Origin: JANRLF01 sp033762815
Lineage (GTDB): Bacteria > Bacteroidota > Bacteroidia > Chitinophagales > CAIOSU01
NCBI GenBank assembly: GCA_033762815.1
Contig: JANRLF010000002.1
Coordinates: 1 to 64,000 of the forward strand
Length of the DNA stretch: 64,000 nt
Reading direction: 5' to 3'
Made by a program: the position numbers and the translations under genes. The notes under the pieces are model-generated. The model was not told the DNA's origin. It did no database searches and worked only from the letters and a program-made list of their open reading frames with translations. This document shows, piece by piece, positions 16,275-28,500 of this stretch (the first letter of the stretch is position 1; every line of letters begins with the position of its first letter).

Positions 16275-16339
16275 GCCCAATAATGAATACTGCACTCTTT
16301 CTAAACCATGAATAAGTGTGCAAATTCGGCTTAAGTTTA

Positions 16340-16347
16340 TACTTTTG
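16340..16347 (+). promoter_or_regulatory. -7 box upstream of the acyl-CoA carboxylase gene
   Basis: TACTTTTG matches the Bacteroidota -7 consensus TAnnTTTG and lies 43 bp before ATG 16390. I do not see a clear TTG at the -33 distance. Confidence 0.4.
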
Positions 16348-16389
16348 ATAAAGCGCCGATTAGGGGCTATGTTTTAACAATATGAATGC

Positions 16390-17931
16390 ATGACTGAGCA
16401 CTTTAGATTACTGGAGGAGAAACGCGAGCAAGCTAAGATAGGAGGGGGACTTGATAGGATTGATAGCCAACATGCTAAAGGAAAGTTAACGGCAAGGGAA
16501 CGCATCCATTTTTTAGTAGATGAGGGCTCTTTCGAAGAGATTGGCATGTTCGTTACCCACCGAAGTACCGATTTCGGTATGGAAAAGCAACAAGTGTTGG
16601 GCGATGGGGTAGTTACTGGATATGGTACGGTCAATGGGCGCCTGGTGTATGTCTTTTCACAAGATTTTACGGTTTTCGGTGGTTCCTTATCAGAGACACA
16701 TGCCGAAAAGATTTGTAAGATTATGGATCTGGCCATGAAGAACGGAGCTCCCGTTATCGGGCTAAATGATAGTGGAGGGGCACGCATACAAGAAGGGGTA
16801 GTGTCTTTAGGCGGCTATGCCGATATTTTTTACCGAAATGTGAGGGCTTCAGGGGTGGTGCCCCAAATTTCCGCCATTATGGGCCCCTGTGCTGGCGGAG
16901 CTGTTTATTCCCCTGCCATGACCGATTTTATATTGATGGTAGAGCAAACTTCCTATATGTTCGTTACTGGGCCTAATGTGGTGAAAACCGTGACCCATGA
17001 AGAAGTAACCGCCGAAGAACTGGGAGGAGCTAATACCCATGCGGTAAAATCAGGAGTAACACATTTTGCCTGTGCCAATGAGTTGGACTGTATCAACCAC
17101 ATTAAGCAACTGCTAAGTTATCTACCTCAGAATTGTGAAGAAGATACCCCCCTTCAATCCTATGAGGGCGACAATGAGATAAGGCCAGCTTTAAATGGCA
17201 TTATACCTGCTAATGCACAGCAGCCTTATGACATGCGCGAAGTGATAGAGGGAATAGTAGATGCCCAATCTTTTCTAGAAGTTCATAAACAATATGCAGA
17301 GAACATTATTGTTGGATTTGCCCGTATAGGGGGCAGGAGTATAGGCATAGTGGCCAACCAGCCAGCATATTTGGCTGGGGTTTTAGATATCGAATCATCG
17401 AAAAAAGCAGCCCGTTTTGTGCGTTGTTGCGATTCTTTCAATGTGCCCCTGCTCGTTCTTGTAGATGTGCCCGGATTTCTACCTGGCACCGACCAAGAAT
17501 GGCATGGAATCATTACTAATGGAGCCAAACTGCTGTATGCCTTTTCAGAAGCTACGGTACCCCGCATAAGCGTTATTACTAGAAAAGCCTATGGAGGTGC
17601 CTATGATGTGATGAACAGCAAACATATAGGTGCCGATATGAATTTTGCCTGGCCATCGGCGGAAATAGCCGTAATGGGGGCCAAGGGCGCCGCTGAAATC
17701 ATTTTTAAAGGGGAAATCAGTAAAGCAACCGACCCACAAGCCAAACTACAGGAAAAGGTGGACGAATATGCCCAGAAGTTTGCCCATCCTTATAGGGCCG
17801 CTGCAAGGGGGTTTATTGATGAGGTAATAATGCCCGAAGAAACTAGGGTAAAGTTGATTAAAGGGTTCAAAATGTTGGAAAACAAAGTAGATGTATTACC
17901 CAGAAAGAAACATGGCAATATCCCCTTGTAA
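16390..17931 (+). CDS. Acyl-CoA carboxylase beta subunit (propionyl-CoA carboxylase type)
   Basis: A 513-residue carboxyltransferase subunit of biotin-dependent acyl-CoA carboxylases. It transfers the carboxyl group from biotin to acyl-CoA. Seen are KLTARERI near the start, the first crotonase-like half with LNDSGGARIQEG and GPCAGGAVYSPA (oxyanion loops), and the second half with VDVPGFLPGTDQE and RKAYGGAYDVM. The end (PRKKHGNIPL) is the family's usual tail. No alpha/biotin subunit gene adjoins, so partners must be elsewhere. Propionyl-CoA is the likeliest substrate; methylmalonyl-CoA decarboxylase is an alternative. Confidence 0.93.
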   Translation: MTEHFRLLEEKREQAKIGGGLDRIDSQHAKGKLTARERIHFLVDEGSFEEIGMFVTHRSTDFGMEKQQVLGDGVVTGYGTVNGRLVYVFSQDFTVFGGSLSETHAEKICKIMDLAMKNGAPVIGLNDSGGARIQEGVVSLGGYADIFYRNVRASGVVPQISAIMGPCAGGAVYSPAMTDFILMVEQTSYMFVTGPNVVKTVTHEEVTAEELGGANTHAVKSGVTHFACANELDCINHIKQLLSYLPQNCEEDTPLQSYEGDNEIRPALNGIIPANAQQPYDMREVIEGIVDAQSFLEVHKQYAENIIVGFARIGGRSIGIVANQPAYLAGVLDIESSKKAARFVRCCDSFNVPLLVLVDVPGFLPGTDQEWHGIITNGAKLLYAFSEATVPRISVITRKAYGGAYDVMNSKHIGADMNFAWPSAEIAVMGAKGAAEIIFKGEISKATDPQAKLQEKVDEYAQKFAHPYRAAARGFIDEVIMPEETRVKLIKGFKMLENKVDVLPRKKHGNIPL

Positions 17932-18013
17932 AACAAAATTCGATGCCAATTTGCTTGGATTGGCACTTATAACTATTTTCAAAAAAGTACCACTAACAAT
18001 AATTGGTTGAAGA

Positions 18014-19138
18014 ATGGCAAAGTCAAAAACTAACGATAAAAAGAATACTGCTAATAAGTTGGACATTATTAATCCAGCTGCTGAGGATTTCTTGAGAAGG
18101 TATATTAATAATGCTTCCCCAACCGGATTTGAAACCCCTGGCCAGAAACTGTGGCTGGACTATATCAAACCTTATATTGACACTTATTTTGTAGATAATT
18201 ATGGCACCGTAGTGGGAATTATAAATCCTGATGCTGAGTATAAAGTAGTCATAGAAGCACATGCCGATGAAATATCATGGTTTGTATCCTATATTACCGA
18301 TGATGGGTTTATATATGTAAAGCGCAATGGAGGGTCTGACCACCAGATAGCACCAAGCAAAAGGGTAAACATCCATACCAAGAATGGCTTCGTGAAGGCC
18401 GTTTTCGGCTGGCCTGCCATCCACACCAGAAGCAACGATAAGGAAGAACCACCTACCTTAAAGAACATATTTCTAGATGCGGGCTGCCGTAGTAAGAAAG
18501 AAGTGTTGGATTTGGGCATACATGTAGGCAGTGTCATCACTTATGAGGATGAGTTTATGGTGTTGAACAATAAATATTATACTGGTAGGGCTTTGGACAA
18601 TAGGGTAGGAGGTTTTATGATAGCCCAAGTAGCACGCCTGCTGAAAGAAAATAAGATTAAGCTTCCGTACGGACTGTACATTGTTAATTCCGTACAAGAG
18701 GAAGTCGGCCTGCGCGGAGCGGAAATGGTGGTGGCCAACATTAAGCCCAATGTAGCTTTAATAACCGACGTGTGCCATGATACCACCACGCCTATGATTA
18801 ACAAAGTAGTGGAAGGTGACTTTGCTTGTGGCAAGGGGCCCGTGCTTACATATGCTCCAGCAGTGCATAACATTTTGCTTGATTTGCTGCTGCAAGTGGC
18901 TGAAGAAAATGGAATAGCCATACAGAAGGATGCCGCTTCAAGGGCAACCGGTACCGATACCGATGCGTTTGCTTACGCTAACGGTGGCATACCTTCCGCT
19001 TTGGTGTCATTAGCCTTGCGTTATATGCATACTACTGTCGAGTCAGTTGATATTGATGATGTGAAAGGGGTAATATCCGTACTGTACTATACCCTACAGC
19101 ATTTGCATCCAAAATTTAACTTCAAGTATTTGGATTAA
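18014..19138 (+). CDS. M42 family metallopeptidase
   Basis: A 374-residue aminopeptidase/glucanase-like enzyme with two active-site metals. Metal-binding and catalytic motifs are visible: IEAHADEISWFV, ALDNRVGGFM, VQEEVGLRGAEM and TDVCHDTT, plus the late LRYMHTTVESV with the last His ligand. The core is complete and the length fits M42 enzymes. A short Lys/Asn-rich N-terminal extension (MAKSKTNDKKNT) precedes the domain. It lies 82 bp after the acyl-CoA carboxylase gene and may share its transcript. Confidence 0.92.
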   Translation: MAKSKTNDKKNTANKLDIINPAAEDFLRRYINNASPTGFETPGQKLWLDYIKPYIDTYFVDNYGTVVGIINPDAEYKVVIEAHADEISWFVSYITDDGFIYVKRNGGSDHQIAPSKRVNIHTKNGFVKAVFGWPAIHTRSNDKEEPPTLKNIFLDAGCRSKKEVLDLGIHVGSVITYEDEFMVLNNKYYTGRALDNRVGGFMIAQVARLLKENKIKLPYGLYIVNSVQEEVGLRGAEMVVANIKPNVALITDVCHDTTTPMINKVVEGDFACGKGPVLTYAPAVHNILLDLLLQVAEENGIAIQKDAASRATGTDTDAFAYANGGIPSALVSLALRYMHTTVESVDIDDVKGVISVLYYTLQHLHPKFNFKYLD

Positions 19139-19537
19139 GCTAAATTTTTTGTAAATTAGGTAACAACTTTCTTCCCTTTGCAAGAATATGATCTTATGGT
19201 GTTTTTCTCATTTCCAAGATTAAGCCATATTTAACCGAAACTTATATTCCGGTAATCAACAATTGTTGCTTGTTTCCTTGTTCAACAAGGTTTCCCTTAC
19301 TTACCCTGCTATCCACAATCCATTAATAATTAGTTGATTATTGATGGGCCGTATTGGCTATTTCTGAAGACATTTTTTTTAACTTTTGTTGACAAAGTGC
19401 ATTTTTAGTTTTAACTTGAACTTCTGAAAGATTAAACTGAAATTAAAATTTTTATCCTAAAGGCAATTTTTTATAGAAAACCTCAGCTATTGCTGGGAAA
19501 TGAGTTTATTATTTAATGTAAAGGTAAACCACCCTGT
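19139..19537. other. AT-rich intergenic region before the giant adhesin gene
   Basis: 399 bp with no gene. It is AT-rich with long T runs (around 19372-19386) and probably carries the promoter of the 10.5-kb gene. I could not fix a TAnnTTTG box with confidence, and there is no strong terminator hairpin after 19138. Confidence 0.6.
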
Positions 19538-22500
19538 ATGAAGCATTTTAACTTTTTAGCGGATAATTTTTCTAAAAAGTGGTCTTTAGGTGCCGCTTTT
19601 TTTTCCTTATTGATTATTCTATTTTCGGTTAATACCGTTCATGCACAATGTGGGTGGTCAGGTGCAGGTACTTGGTACTTTTATGCTAACCCGGGAGTTA
19701 TACCACAAGGCTCTTTTTCACAAATACAATACGTAGGTAGTGGAACTTATAATTATTTCTATACCTATCAGGGTAGTAACTACACAGTAAGTACCTGCGG
19801 TAGTAGTTTCGATACCCAGATATCTATCTATGATTGTAATCCTTGTTGGTCGTCTAGAGCCTATGTTGATGATAACGGCCCTGATTGTGGTGGTCTGCAA
19901 GCTTCTGTGAATTTCACGGCTGGTGTTACAGGCGACCATATTGCTATTGTCAATCGTTATAATTGTGCGCAACATGATTTTACTGGTGTTTCTGCCGTGC
20001 TAAAAATTAGGGAAAATGCCCCTCCTGCACCTAATACCCCTAATGGAGCCGGGACTTATTGCGGCGGTCCAATCAATTTAACATTCAATGGCAGTCCTCC
20101 TGCTGGTTTAACTTGGTACTGGCAGCTAAATGACCCTAACGGAACCAGTACAGCCAATGGAAGCAGCACCCAAAGCGTTTCCAGCAGCGGTACCTGGTAT
20201 TTGCGCGCTAGGAGCCAAACTGGGTATTGGGGTCCTGCCAGTGGCGGAGCCGCTGTCACTATTCAAACACCGGTAGGTGACCCTAACACATATCCTTCCA
20301 ATATCTGGAATGCTTACTGCTGGAATGGAAACAATTTTAACACTTACTATGGCTATTATACTGAAAGTGCCACCAGCTTTAACTCTGCCAATAAGTGGGG
20401 TACAGGCGGTACTCCTTCAAGTTCCACAGGGTATCAGGGCTGCACAGTACCTGCTGACCAACACTCGGTATCATATAGGCGTACTGGCTTCCCTTGTGGC
20501 GTGTATCAATTGAATATCCCTACCCATGATGATGATGTTTTTGTCTATGTCGATCAGGATGGTAATGGTACTTGGGAGCTGAACGGATGGAACCACGTAG
20601 GTTGTTGCGATGCACATAATAATATTTGGACAGGTTGGCTAAGCAGCAGTTCTAGAATTGCCTACCAGTGGAAAGAAGGTGGCGGCGGATCTCAGGGAGC
20701 GCTCGATTTAGTATTGGTTACTCCTACATTAAGTGGTGGTGCTATTAGTATTGGCACTACTACCGTATGTGCAGGTAGCTCTCCAGGGGCATTTACCAAT
20801 ACTACTAGCGCGTCTGGTGGTACTTCTACCTTATCTTATCAATGGGAGCAAGCGGTAGGTTGTGGTAGTTATACTGCTATTTCAGGTGCTACAGCAGCTA
20901 CTTACACCCCTGGCGGCATTAGCTCACAAACCTGTTTTAGAAGAAGGGTTACTGATATCTGCGGCACTGTAGCTTATTCCAATGTGATTACCATCAATAC
21001 CAATTCCGCTTCTGCTGGAGGAACGGCTACATCATCTATTAGCGGTACTGCCTCGCATACACATTGTACACAAACTTTTGGCGCGACACAATTAAGCGGG
21101 CAAAACGGTACTATCAACAGGTGGCAATATTCTTTTAGCGGACCGAGTAGTGGCTATACTGATTGGGGTCAAGGGGGACAAAACCCGACTTCTGGAGTAT
21201 GCTGCAATCAAGGTAGTAATATATGGATAAGGGCTATTGTGCAAAATGGGGTTTGTCCTGAAGTAGCATCTTCAGCAGTTCAATATACCCAAGCCGCCGA
21301 TCCATCTGCTACCATTACCACTGCAAGCCAAACGGTATGTAGTGGTGCTAATCTTACTCTGAATGCTACATTAGCTGGTGGTACGGGCACTTGCGGTGCT
21401 ACATGGCAGCAAAATTTTAATGGCGGAGGCTGGGTTACATTTGGAGGCACATCAGGTGCCCAAGCAACAGGCGCATTAGCAACCGGCACCTATCAGTACC
21501 GTGTATTATATGGTTGTTCCGGTACAGGTTCCAATTGTCCGCAGGCTACTTCGAATACCATTACGGTAACGGTTGTTGCTGACCCGGCAGTTACCATTTC
21601 TACTGCCAACCAAACAATATGCAATGGTGGATCGGTTACTTTGAACGCCGTGGGTAGTAATGGTACAGGTACTATGACCTATCAATGGCAAAGCAGCCCT
21701 AATGGTACTTCGTCATGGACTAACGTGGGTACTAACAGCAACTCATATGCAACAGGTGCCCTCAGCGCAACCACTTACTATAGAGTAACTTATACCGGTA
21801 CTGGTACTGATTGTAATACAGCTACTTCCAATGTAGTTCAAATTACTGTTAATAATGACCCCACGGCCACTATTACGAATGCAAGCCAAAACATCTGTTT
21901 GAATGATTCGCGTAGCCTAACCGTAAACGTTAGTAATGGTATTGGCGCATTCTCCTATCAATGGCAATCATGGAACGGCAGTTCATGGGTGAATGTAGGT
22001 GCTAACCAAAATACTTATGCTACCGGCCCAATGACGGCCGCTAACAACCAATTCAGGGTATTGGTTACCGACCCTGGCAATGGTTGTGATGACCCTACAT
22101 CCAACACCGTGACCTATACTTTGCCGACGCCAATGACCCTTACGCCTTCTTCTACTTCTTCAACTTGTGGAAACTCCAATGGTCAGGCCTGCGTCACTGT
22201 ATCCAATGGTACATCTCCATATGCTTATGCTTGGGCTGGGGGCGGCACAGCCAACTGTAAGTCATCTGTTCCAGCAGCAGCTTATGCGGTTACTGTTACT
22301 GATGCTGGTGGTTGTACAGCTACTACCACAGTAAATGTTACCGACTTGGGTAGCCCTACAGCATCTATCGGCAGCAAAGTAGATGTTACTTGCTTTGGTG
22401 GCAATAACGGATCTATTGATTTGAATGCCTCTGGCGGAACAGGTGCACTAGTTTACACTTGGAGCAATGGAGCCAACACCCAAGATATTTCGGGTTTGGT

Positions 22501-25500
22501 TGCTGGTTCGTATTCCGTAACTGTGCGCGATGCCAACAACTGTCAAGCTACTGCCAATACTACTATTGTGCAGCCAACTGACTTGTCATTATCCACTTTG
22601 GTAACGAATGTTGCATGTTTCGGGGCCAATACTGGGGCCATAGATTTGAGCGTATCAGGCAGTACACCTGGTTACACCTATAGTTGGACCGGTACTGGTG
22701 GGCCATATAGCACTCAAGATTTAACAGCTAGGCTAGCTGGTACTTATAACGTAACTGTTACTGACAGTAGGGGCTGTACCAAATCTACCTCAGCTACTAT
22801 TAGCCAACCTGCGGCAGCACTTGCCCTTAGTGCTACTACTACCAATGTGTCTTGTTTGGGAGGAAACAATGGTGCCATTGATCTTACCGTTACTGGTGGT
22901 ACAGCAGCTTATACTTATTCATGGTCAAATGGCTCTGTTTCACAGGATATCAGCAGTTTGGTACAAGGCACTTATAATGTTACTGTAAGAGATGCCAACG
23001 CATGTACCGCTACTCAGGCATACCCAGTTACCCAGCCTACCCAATTGTCTATGAACATTTCACAAACTAATGTTGACTGTCGTGGCAATAGTACTGGTAC
23101 TATTAGTGTAACCGGCACTGGTGGTGCTGGGGGTTATACTTACTCAATAAACGGTGGTTCTTACAGTGCTACTTCCAACTTTACTGGTTTAGCAGCAGGC
23201 AACTATAGCATTGGCGTAAGAGATGCCAACAACTGTGTGGCCTCTAATACAGTTACCATTACACAACCTTCTGCTGTACTTTCTATCGCAGTGAGCAGCA
23301 TCACCAATATCAACTGTTTCGGTAGTGCAATTGGCGGGGTCAATATTACTGTGTCAGGAGGTACCGCGCCATATAGTTATAACTGGACTGGAAATGGTGG
23401 TCCATACACTACTGAAGATTTGACCAATATTACCGCTGGTACCTACAACATTACTGTTACCGATGCGAACAATTGTATTGCTAACAATTCAGCAACCGTT
23501 ACCCAATCGCCTCAATTGTCAGCTACTCGAACTATTACTAATGTAACTAGTTGCTATGGTAATAGTAATGGACAAGTAGTATTTGTTGGTAGTGGTGGAA
23601 ATGGCACTTATGAATATGCTATTGACGGAGGCAACAACTATCAAGTTTCTGGAACATTTAGTAACCTAACTGCCGGAACTTATGATGCTTGGATTAGGGA
23701 TGCTGCTGTACCAGGCTGTGAAGTGCAGCTTGCACCGGTAGTGCTTACCCAGCCTGTTGCTTTAGGCTCACCTGTTTTGCCGCAAGGTTCTTCTTACAAC
23801 TCATGCGGTTTGGTGGTAGTTAACGTAACGCCACAAGGTTCAGGTGCTACACAAGCTCGCTTGTATAATGCGGTACCTACGCCAGGCAACCACATTAGTA
23901 CCAATACCAGTTTCGTATTCAATACTTTATCTGCTGGTACTTATACTTATTATGTTACCTCTTACAATCCAACCCTGAATTGTGAAAGTCCTACATACTC
24001 AACTTTCACCATTACTGTGGTAAACCCGGTATTAATTACTGGTACTGCAACTGATGTGTCATGTTATGCCGCAAGAAACGGCAGTGTGGATATTACTCCT
24101 TCAGGCGGTACGGCTCCATATACTTATGCTTGGAGCAATGGTGCTAGCACACAGGATGTAAGTACCCTCAACGGCGGATTTTACAATGTGGTGGTTACTG
24201 ATGTAAATGGTTGTTTCAATATTGCAACCTATGAAATCGTAGAATATGCACCGCTTACCCTTTCACTGGACCCATTGACTTTCAATGGATTTAATATCAA
24301 GTGCCGTGGTACTAATTCGGGTTCGGTAACCGCAATTACTAGTGGTGGTTCAGGTAACAATGTGTATACTTGGAGTGACGGGGGAACAGTAGCTAGCAGG
24401 AATGACATGTATGCTGGTACCCATACCCTTACAGTTACTGACGATAATGGCTGTTCTATTTCCAAATCAGTGAGTCTTTATGAGCCACCAATGTTTACTA
24501 GTGCTTTATCTACATCTTATCAGTGTAGTGGTGGTGGTTATAGTTCGGCTAGTCTTACTACACTTACAAGTGGGGGTATAGCACCCTTCCAGTATATCCT
24601 CAATGGTACAGTAGTGCAAACTACTCCTACCTTCAGTGGCTTAGCCGATGGATCGACCAATACCATAGAGGTTATTGACAATAATGGTTGCATTGCTACA
24701 GCCAGCCAAACCATTACATTACCTAGTGGTAATACCCCAGTGGGTGATTGTGGCTTCATATACGTTGCTCCCGCTTCAGAAGGTGGTGATGCTGCAAACG
24801 CAGGTACGCCTGATTGTCCCACAACCCTAAGTCAAGCGATGACTTATGTAACAGGTTCCCGTTACCATATCAAAATGCTGGGAGGAGCTTCCGAATACTA
24901 TTATAATGCGCCAGTTAATCTAGTAAACAACTTTATTTTAGAAGGGGGCTTTGAGCGCACCGTTACAGGGGAATGGGTGAAATCTACTTCTGCAACTACT
25001 ACCATTAATTTCGATGATGCTTATGTAAATCCTACCACTGGTGTAGGTTATTATGTGGGCTTGGTTTCAACTAATAAGTCTGGCTTTACCATCAAAGATT
25101 TGAATATCAAAGTACAAATGGCCGGGGCACTTGGTACACAAGATGGTTATGGCAAATCGGTATATGGTATTTTAATCAACAGTGGTTCTGCAGGCTACAC
25201 CATTTCTAGGGTTAACATTTCTACTGGTAGTGCAAGTGCAGGTTTGCCAGGTTCAAATGGTGCTAATGGATTGACTGGTCCTGATGGTGCTGCAGGCCAA
25301 GCAGGATACTTTATCCAAGATAATACCGCTGGAGCGGGTCCTTACCCTGTTCAAGGTAACGCTGGTTTTGGCGGCAATGGAGCCAATGGTGCTGGTACTG
25401 GTGGTGGGGTAGGCGAAGTAGCCCCACGCTATACCATTAATGGAGGAACCAGTAAATGCCAAACAAAAGGAAGCTTCAGTTTATCAGGCGGTGGCGCTGG

Positions 25501-28500
25501 CGGTGCCGGTGGCCATGGTGGTACTACTGGTGGTACTACACCTTACGCTGGCAGCAATTCAGGTGTGGGCGGCAACGGTGGATTTATTTCACCTAGTTGT
25601 AACTACAACGCTACAGGCGCTAATGTTGCAAATGGAAGCAACTCCGTTACTTGGAATTTCTATTCCCAACCTCAACCTTCCCCAGCTGCTTCAGGTGCCT
25701 CAGGTTCAGCAGGTGCCGATGGTGGTAATGCTACTACTTCTTATACCGCAGGTGCTACACCAAACACTTACACTTATAACAATTATTTTGTGCCAGGCAG
25801 TGGTGCAAATGGTAGTGATGGCTTTGGTGGTGCCGGTGGATCTGGTGGGGGTGGTACCGGTTCAGCCATAATTGATGGCAGGTCTGGCTCACCTTCTTTC
25901 TTTAATATCTGTCGTGGTTCAGGCGGCGGCGGCGGCGGCGGCGGCGGTGAAGGCGGTAAAGGCGGCCAAGGCGGTAAAGACGGAGGATCAGTATTTGGTA
26001 TCTACGTGTCTTCAAACGCTATCACCAATTCTACTTTGGAAAATATCAATATCGTAGTTGGTTCTGCTGGTGCCGGTGGCGCTGGCGGCTCAGGTGGTAC
26101 TGGTGGTGTAGGTGGTTTTGGTGGCCAAGGAGGACCTTCAGTAACTGATACTTATGTGAATGCCATTATGTGTAGCCCTGCCGGCAATGGCGGCAATGGC
26201 GGCCGTGGTGGTAATGGTGGCCGTGGCCAAGATGGTGACAACGGTGTATCACAAAGCATCTACTTTGGTGGAAGCACCCCACCTGTTCAAACCGTGGCTC
26301 CTAGCAATGGAGTGGTTACCGTAAGCATGGTTAAAGGCTGTACTAACTCTGAAATCACTATTGTAAAGACCAGCAATGATGCTTGGGATTTGAATACAGC
26401 TACTACTACTGGCAATTTCGTAAACGATATAACTGCGGCTACATCCTCTTATAATACTAACGCTGATACTGCTTTAATCGCTTACACCACAACTGGTGCT
26501 AAATCGTTGAAAGTAGGAACGGCTAATTATTCTTCCTATATCGTCATTTCACAATCAAGGGTGTTGCCTACTATTAATAGCGCTCCTTACAGCCCTATTT
26601 GCCAAGGTGGAACAGTGAATGTTTATACCACGGCCGTAGGTATCCAGTATGAATGGAGCATAGCGTTGGTATCTAATCCTAGCAATCCTGTATTTACCAC
26701 CACGTCATCATATGCTACCAACATTGTGATGTCAACTCCTGGAACTTACCAAGTGAAACTGAGGGTGAAAGAGGAATGCTGCGGTTGGTCAGTACCTGTT
26801 TATGCATCATTGGTAGTGAATCCGTTGCCTACTCCAATTGCTAGCATCAGTGGCAGCAATGTCGTATGTGCAGGAACTAGTGGCTTAGTTTATAGTGTGC
26901 CGCTTACCAATGCCAGTGCCAACCCATTGAGCTCTACAGGTTATCAATGGACCGTACCACCTGGCTCTACCATCACTTCAGCTGGTGGTGCAGTAGGGGT
27001 TACTAGTGGCGGTTTCAATAGCATTACTGTTACTATGGGCAATACCTCTGGCAACGTGGTGGTTACTCCTTCAAATAGTTGTGGGGCAGCAGCATCTACT
27101 AGCTTGGCAGTGACCGTATCGCCTACTCCTAACATTACTTCTATTGTAGGGCCATCAACAATATGTATTGGTAACTCTCAAGCATACAATGCATTGGTTA
27201 CAGGTGGTAGTGGTAGTTACAATTACTTATGGAGTACTGGAGCTAATACCCAATCAATTACTGTAAGCCCTACGGTAAATACTACTTACACTGTAACAGT
27301 TACTGACGCAAGTTCAGGCTGTACCGTAAGTGCTAGTAAAGCGGTAAGCCCAATCACTGCTCCTGGTTTGGCGGGTGCTATCACAGGTAACACGAATGTG
27401 ATAAGCTTGGCACCTAACGAATCATACAGTATTGCTCCAGTGGCCAATGCTACCACTTATACTTGGACCGTTCCTACAGGGGCTACTATTGTTAGCGGAC
27501 AAGGTACTACAAACATTGTGGTGGATTTTGGCAGCTCGTCAGGCAACGTTACTGTTTCTGCTGGTAATGCCGGCTGCAATACAGCCTCAAGTTCATTGTT
27601 TGTGTTAGTAGATCCACCATCCATCATATGGACTGGTAATGTAAGCACAAGCTGGGCTGATGGCGGCAACTGGAATACTGGAACGGTACCGGTAGCCACT
27701 GACAATGTGGTAATACCTTCTGGACGTCCTCGCTATCCAAATACCTATGTGGCCACACCTTTGAGTAGGAACTTGGTAATCGAATCTGGTGCTAATGTGA
27801 CTATTGAACCTGGTTTTGAACTTCAAGTAAATAAAGACTTGATTATCAGAACCGGTGGTAGCTTGACTTCCATTTCATTGGCAGCATTGAATGGTAATGT
27901 TGCTGTAAAAGGTAACTGGAACAACAATGGTACCTTCAATGCTAATACCGGAAAGGTAAGGATGAACGGTAGTGCGCTACAATCAATCACTGGTAGCAAT
28001 ACCTTTTTTGATTTGGAAATAGATAACGCCAATAATGTGAGCTTGGCTTCAGTCACTTACATACAGGGTGCTTTATCATTGAAATCGGGTACGCTGAACA
28101 CCAATAATAACTTGATTATCAAGTCCACTACTGCACGTACTGGATTGATTGATGACTTCTCAGCAGGGTTCAGTGGCCGTCTTAATGGTAATATTACCAT
28201 GCAGCGTGCTGTTGATGTGAGTACTATTGCCCGTGGTTTCCATTACATCGGTTCAGCAGTAAATACCCCAAGTATTACACAGGTATCTGAACTTAGCCTG
28301 TATGGGCCTGATGGTGGACAAATAATTCCACAGTATAACTGTAACCCTTCTAACATTGATCCATATTCACCATACGGCAACTTGTTTGAATGGAGAGAGG
28401 ATGCAACATTTACTTACAATTGTTCACAAGCTGGTTGGTTTGTGCGCTCTGCCGGCAGCTTGACAAATGGTAGGGGATACGGTGCTATTGTAGATGCCTC

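Noticed and set aside
22120..24720. Tandem DNA repeats of the SprB region as a CRISPR or satellite array
   Set aside because: They are in frame inside one intact gene and match SprB-type protein repeats.
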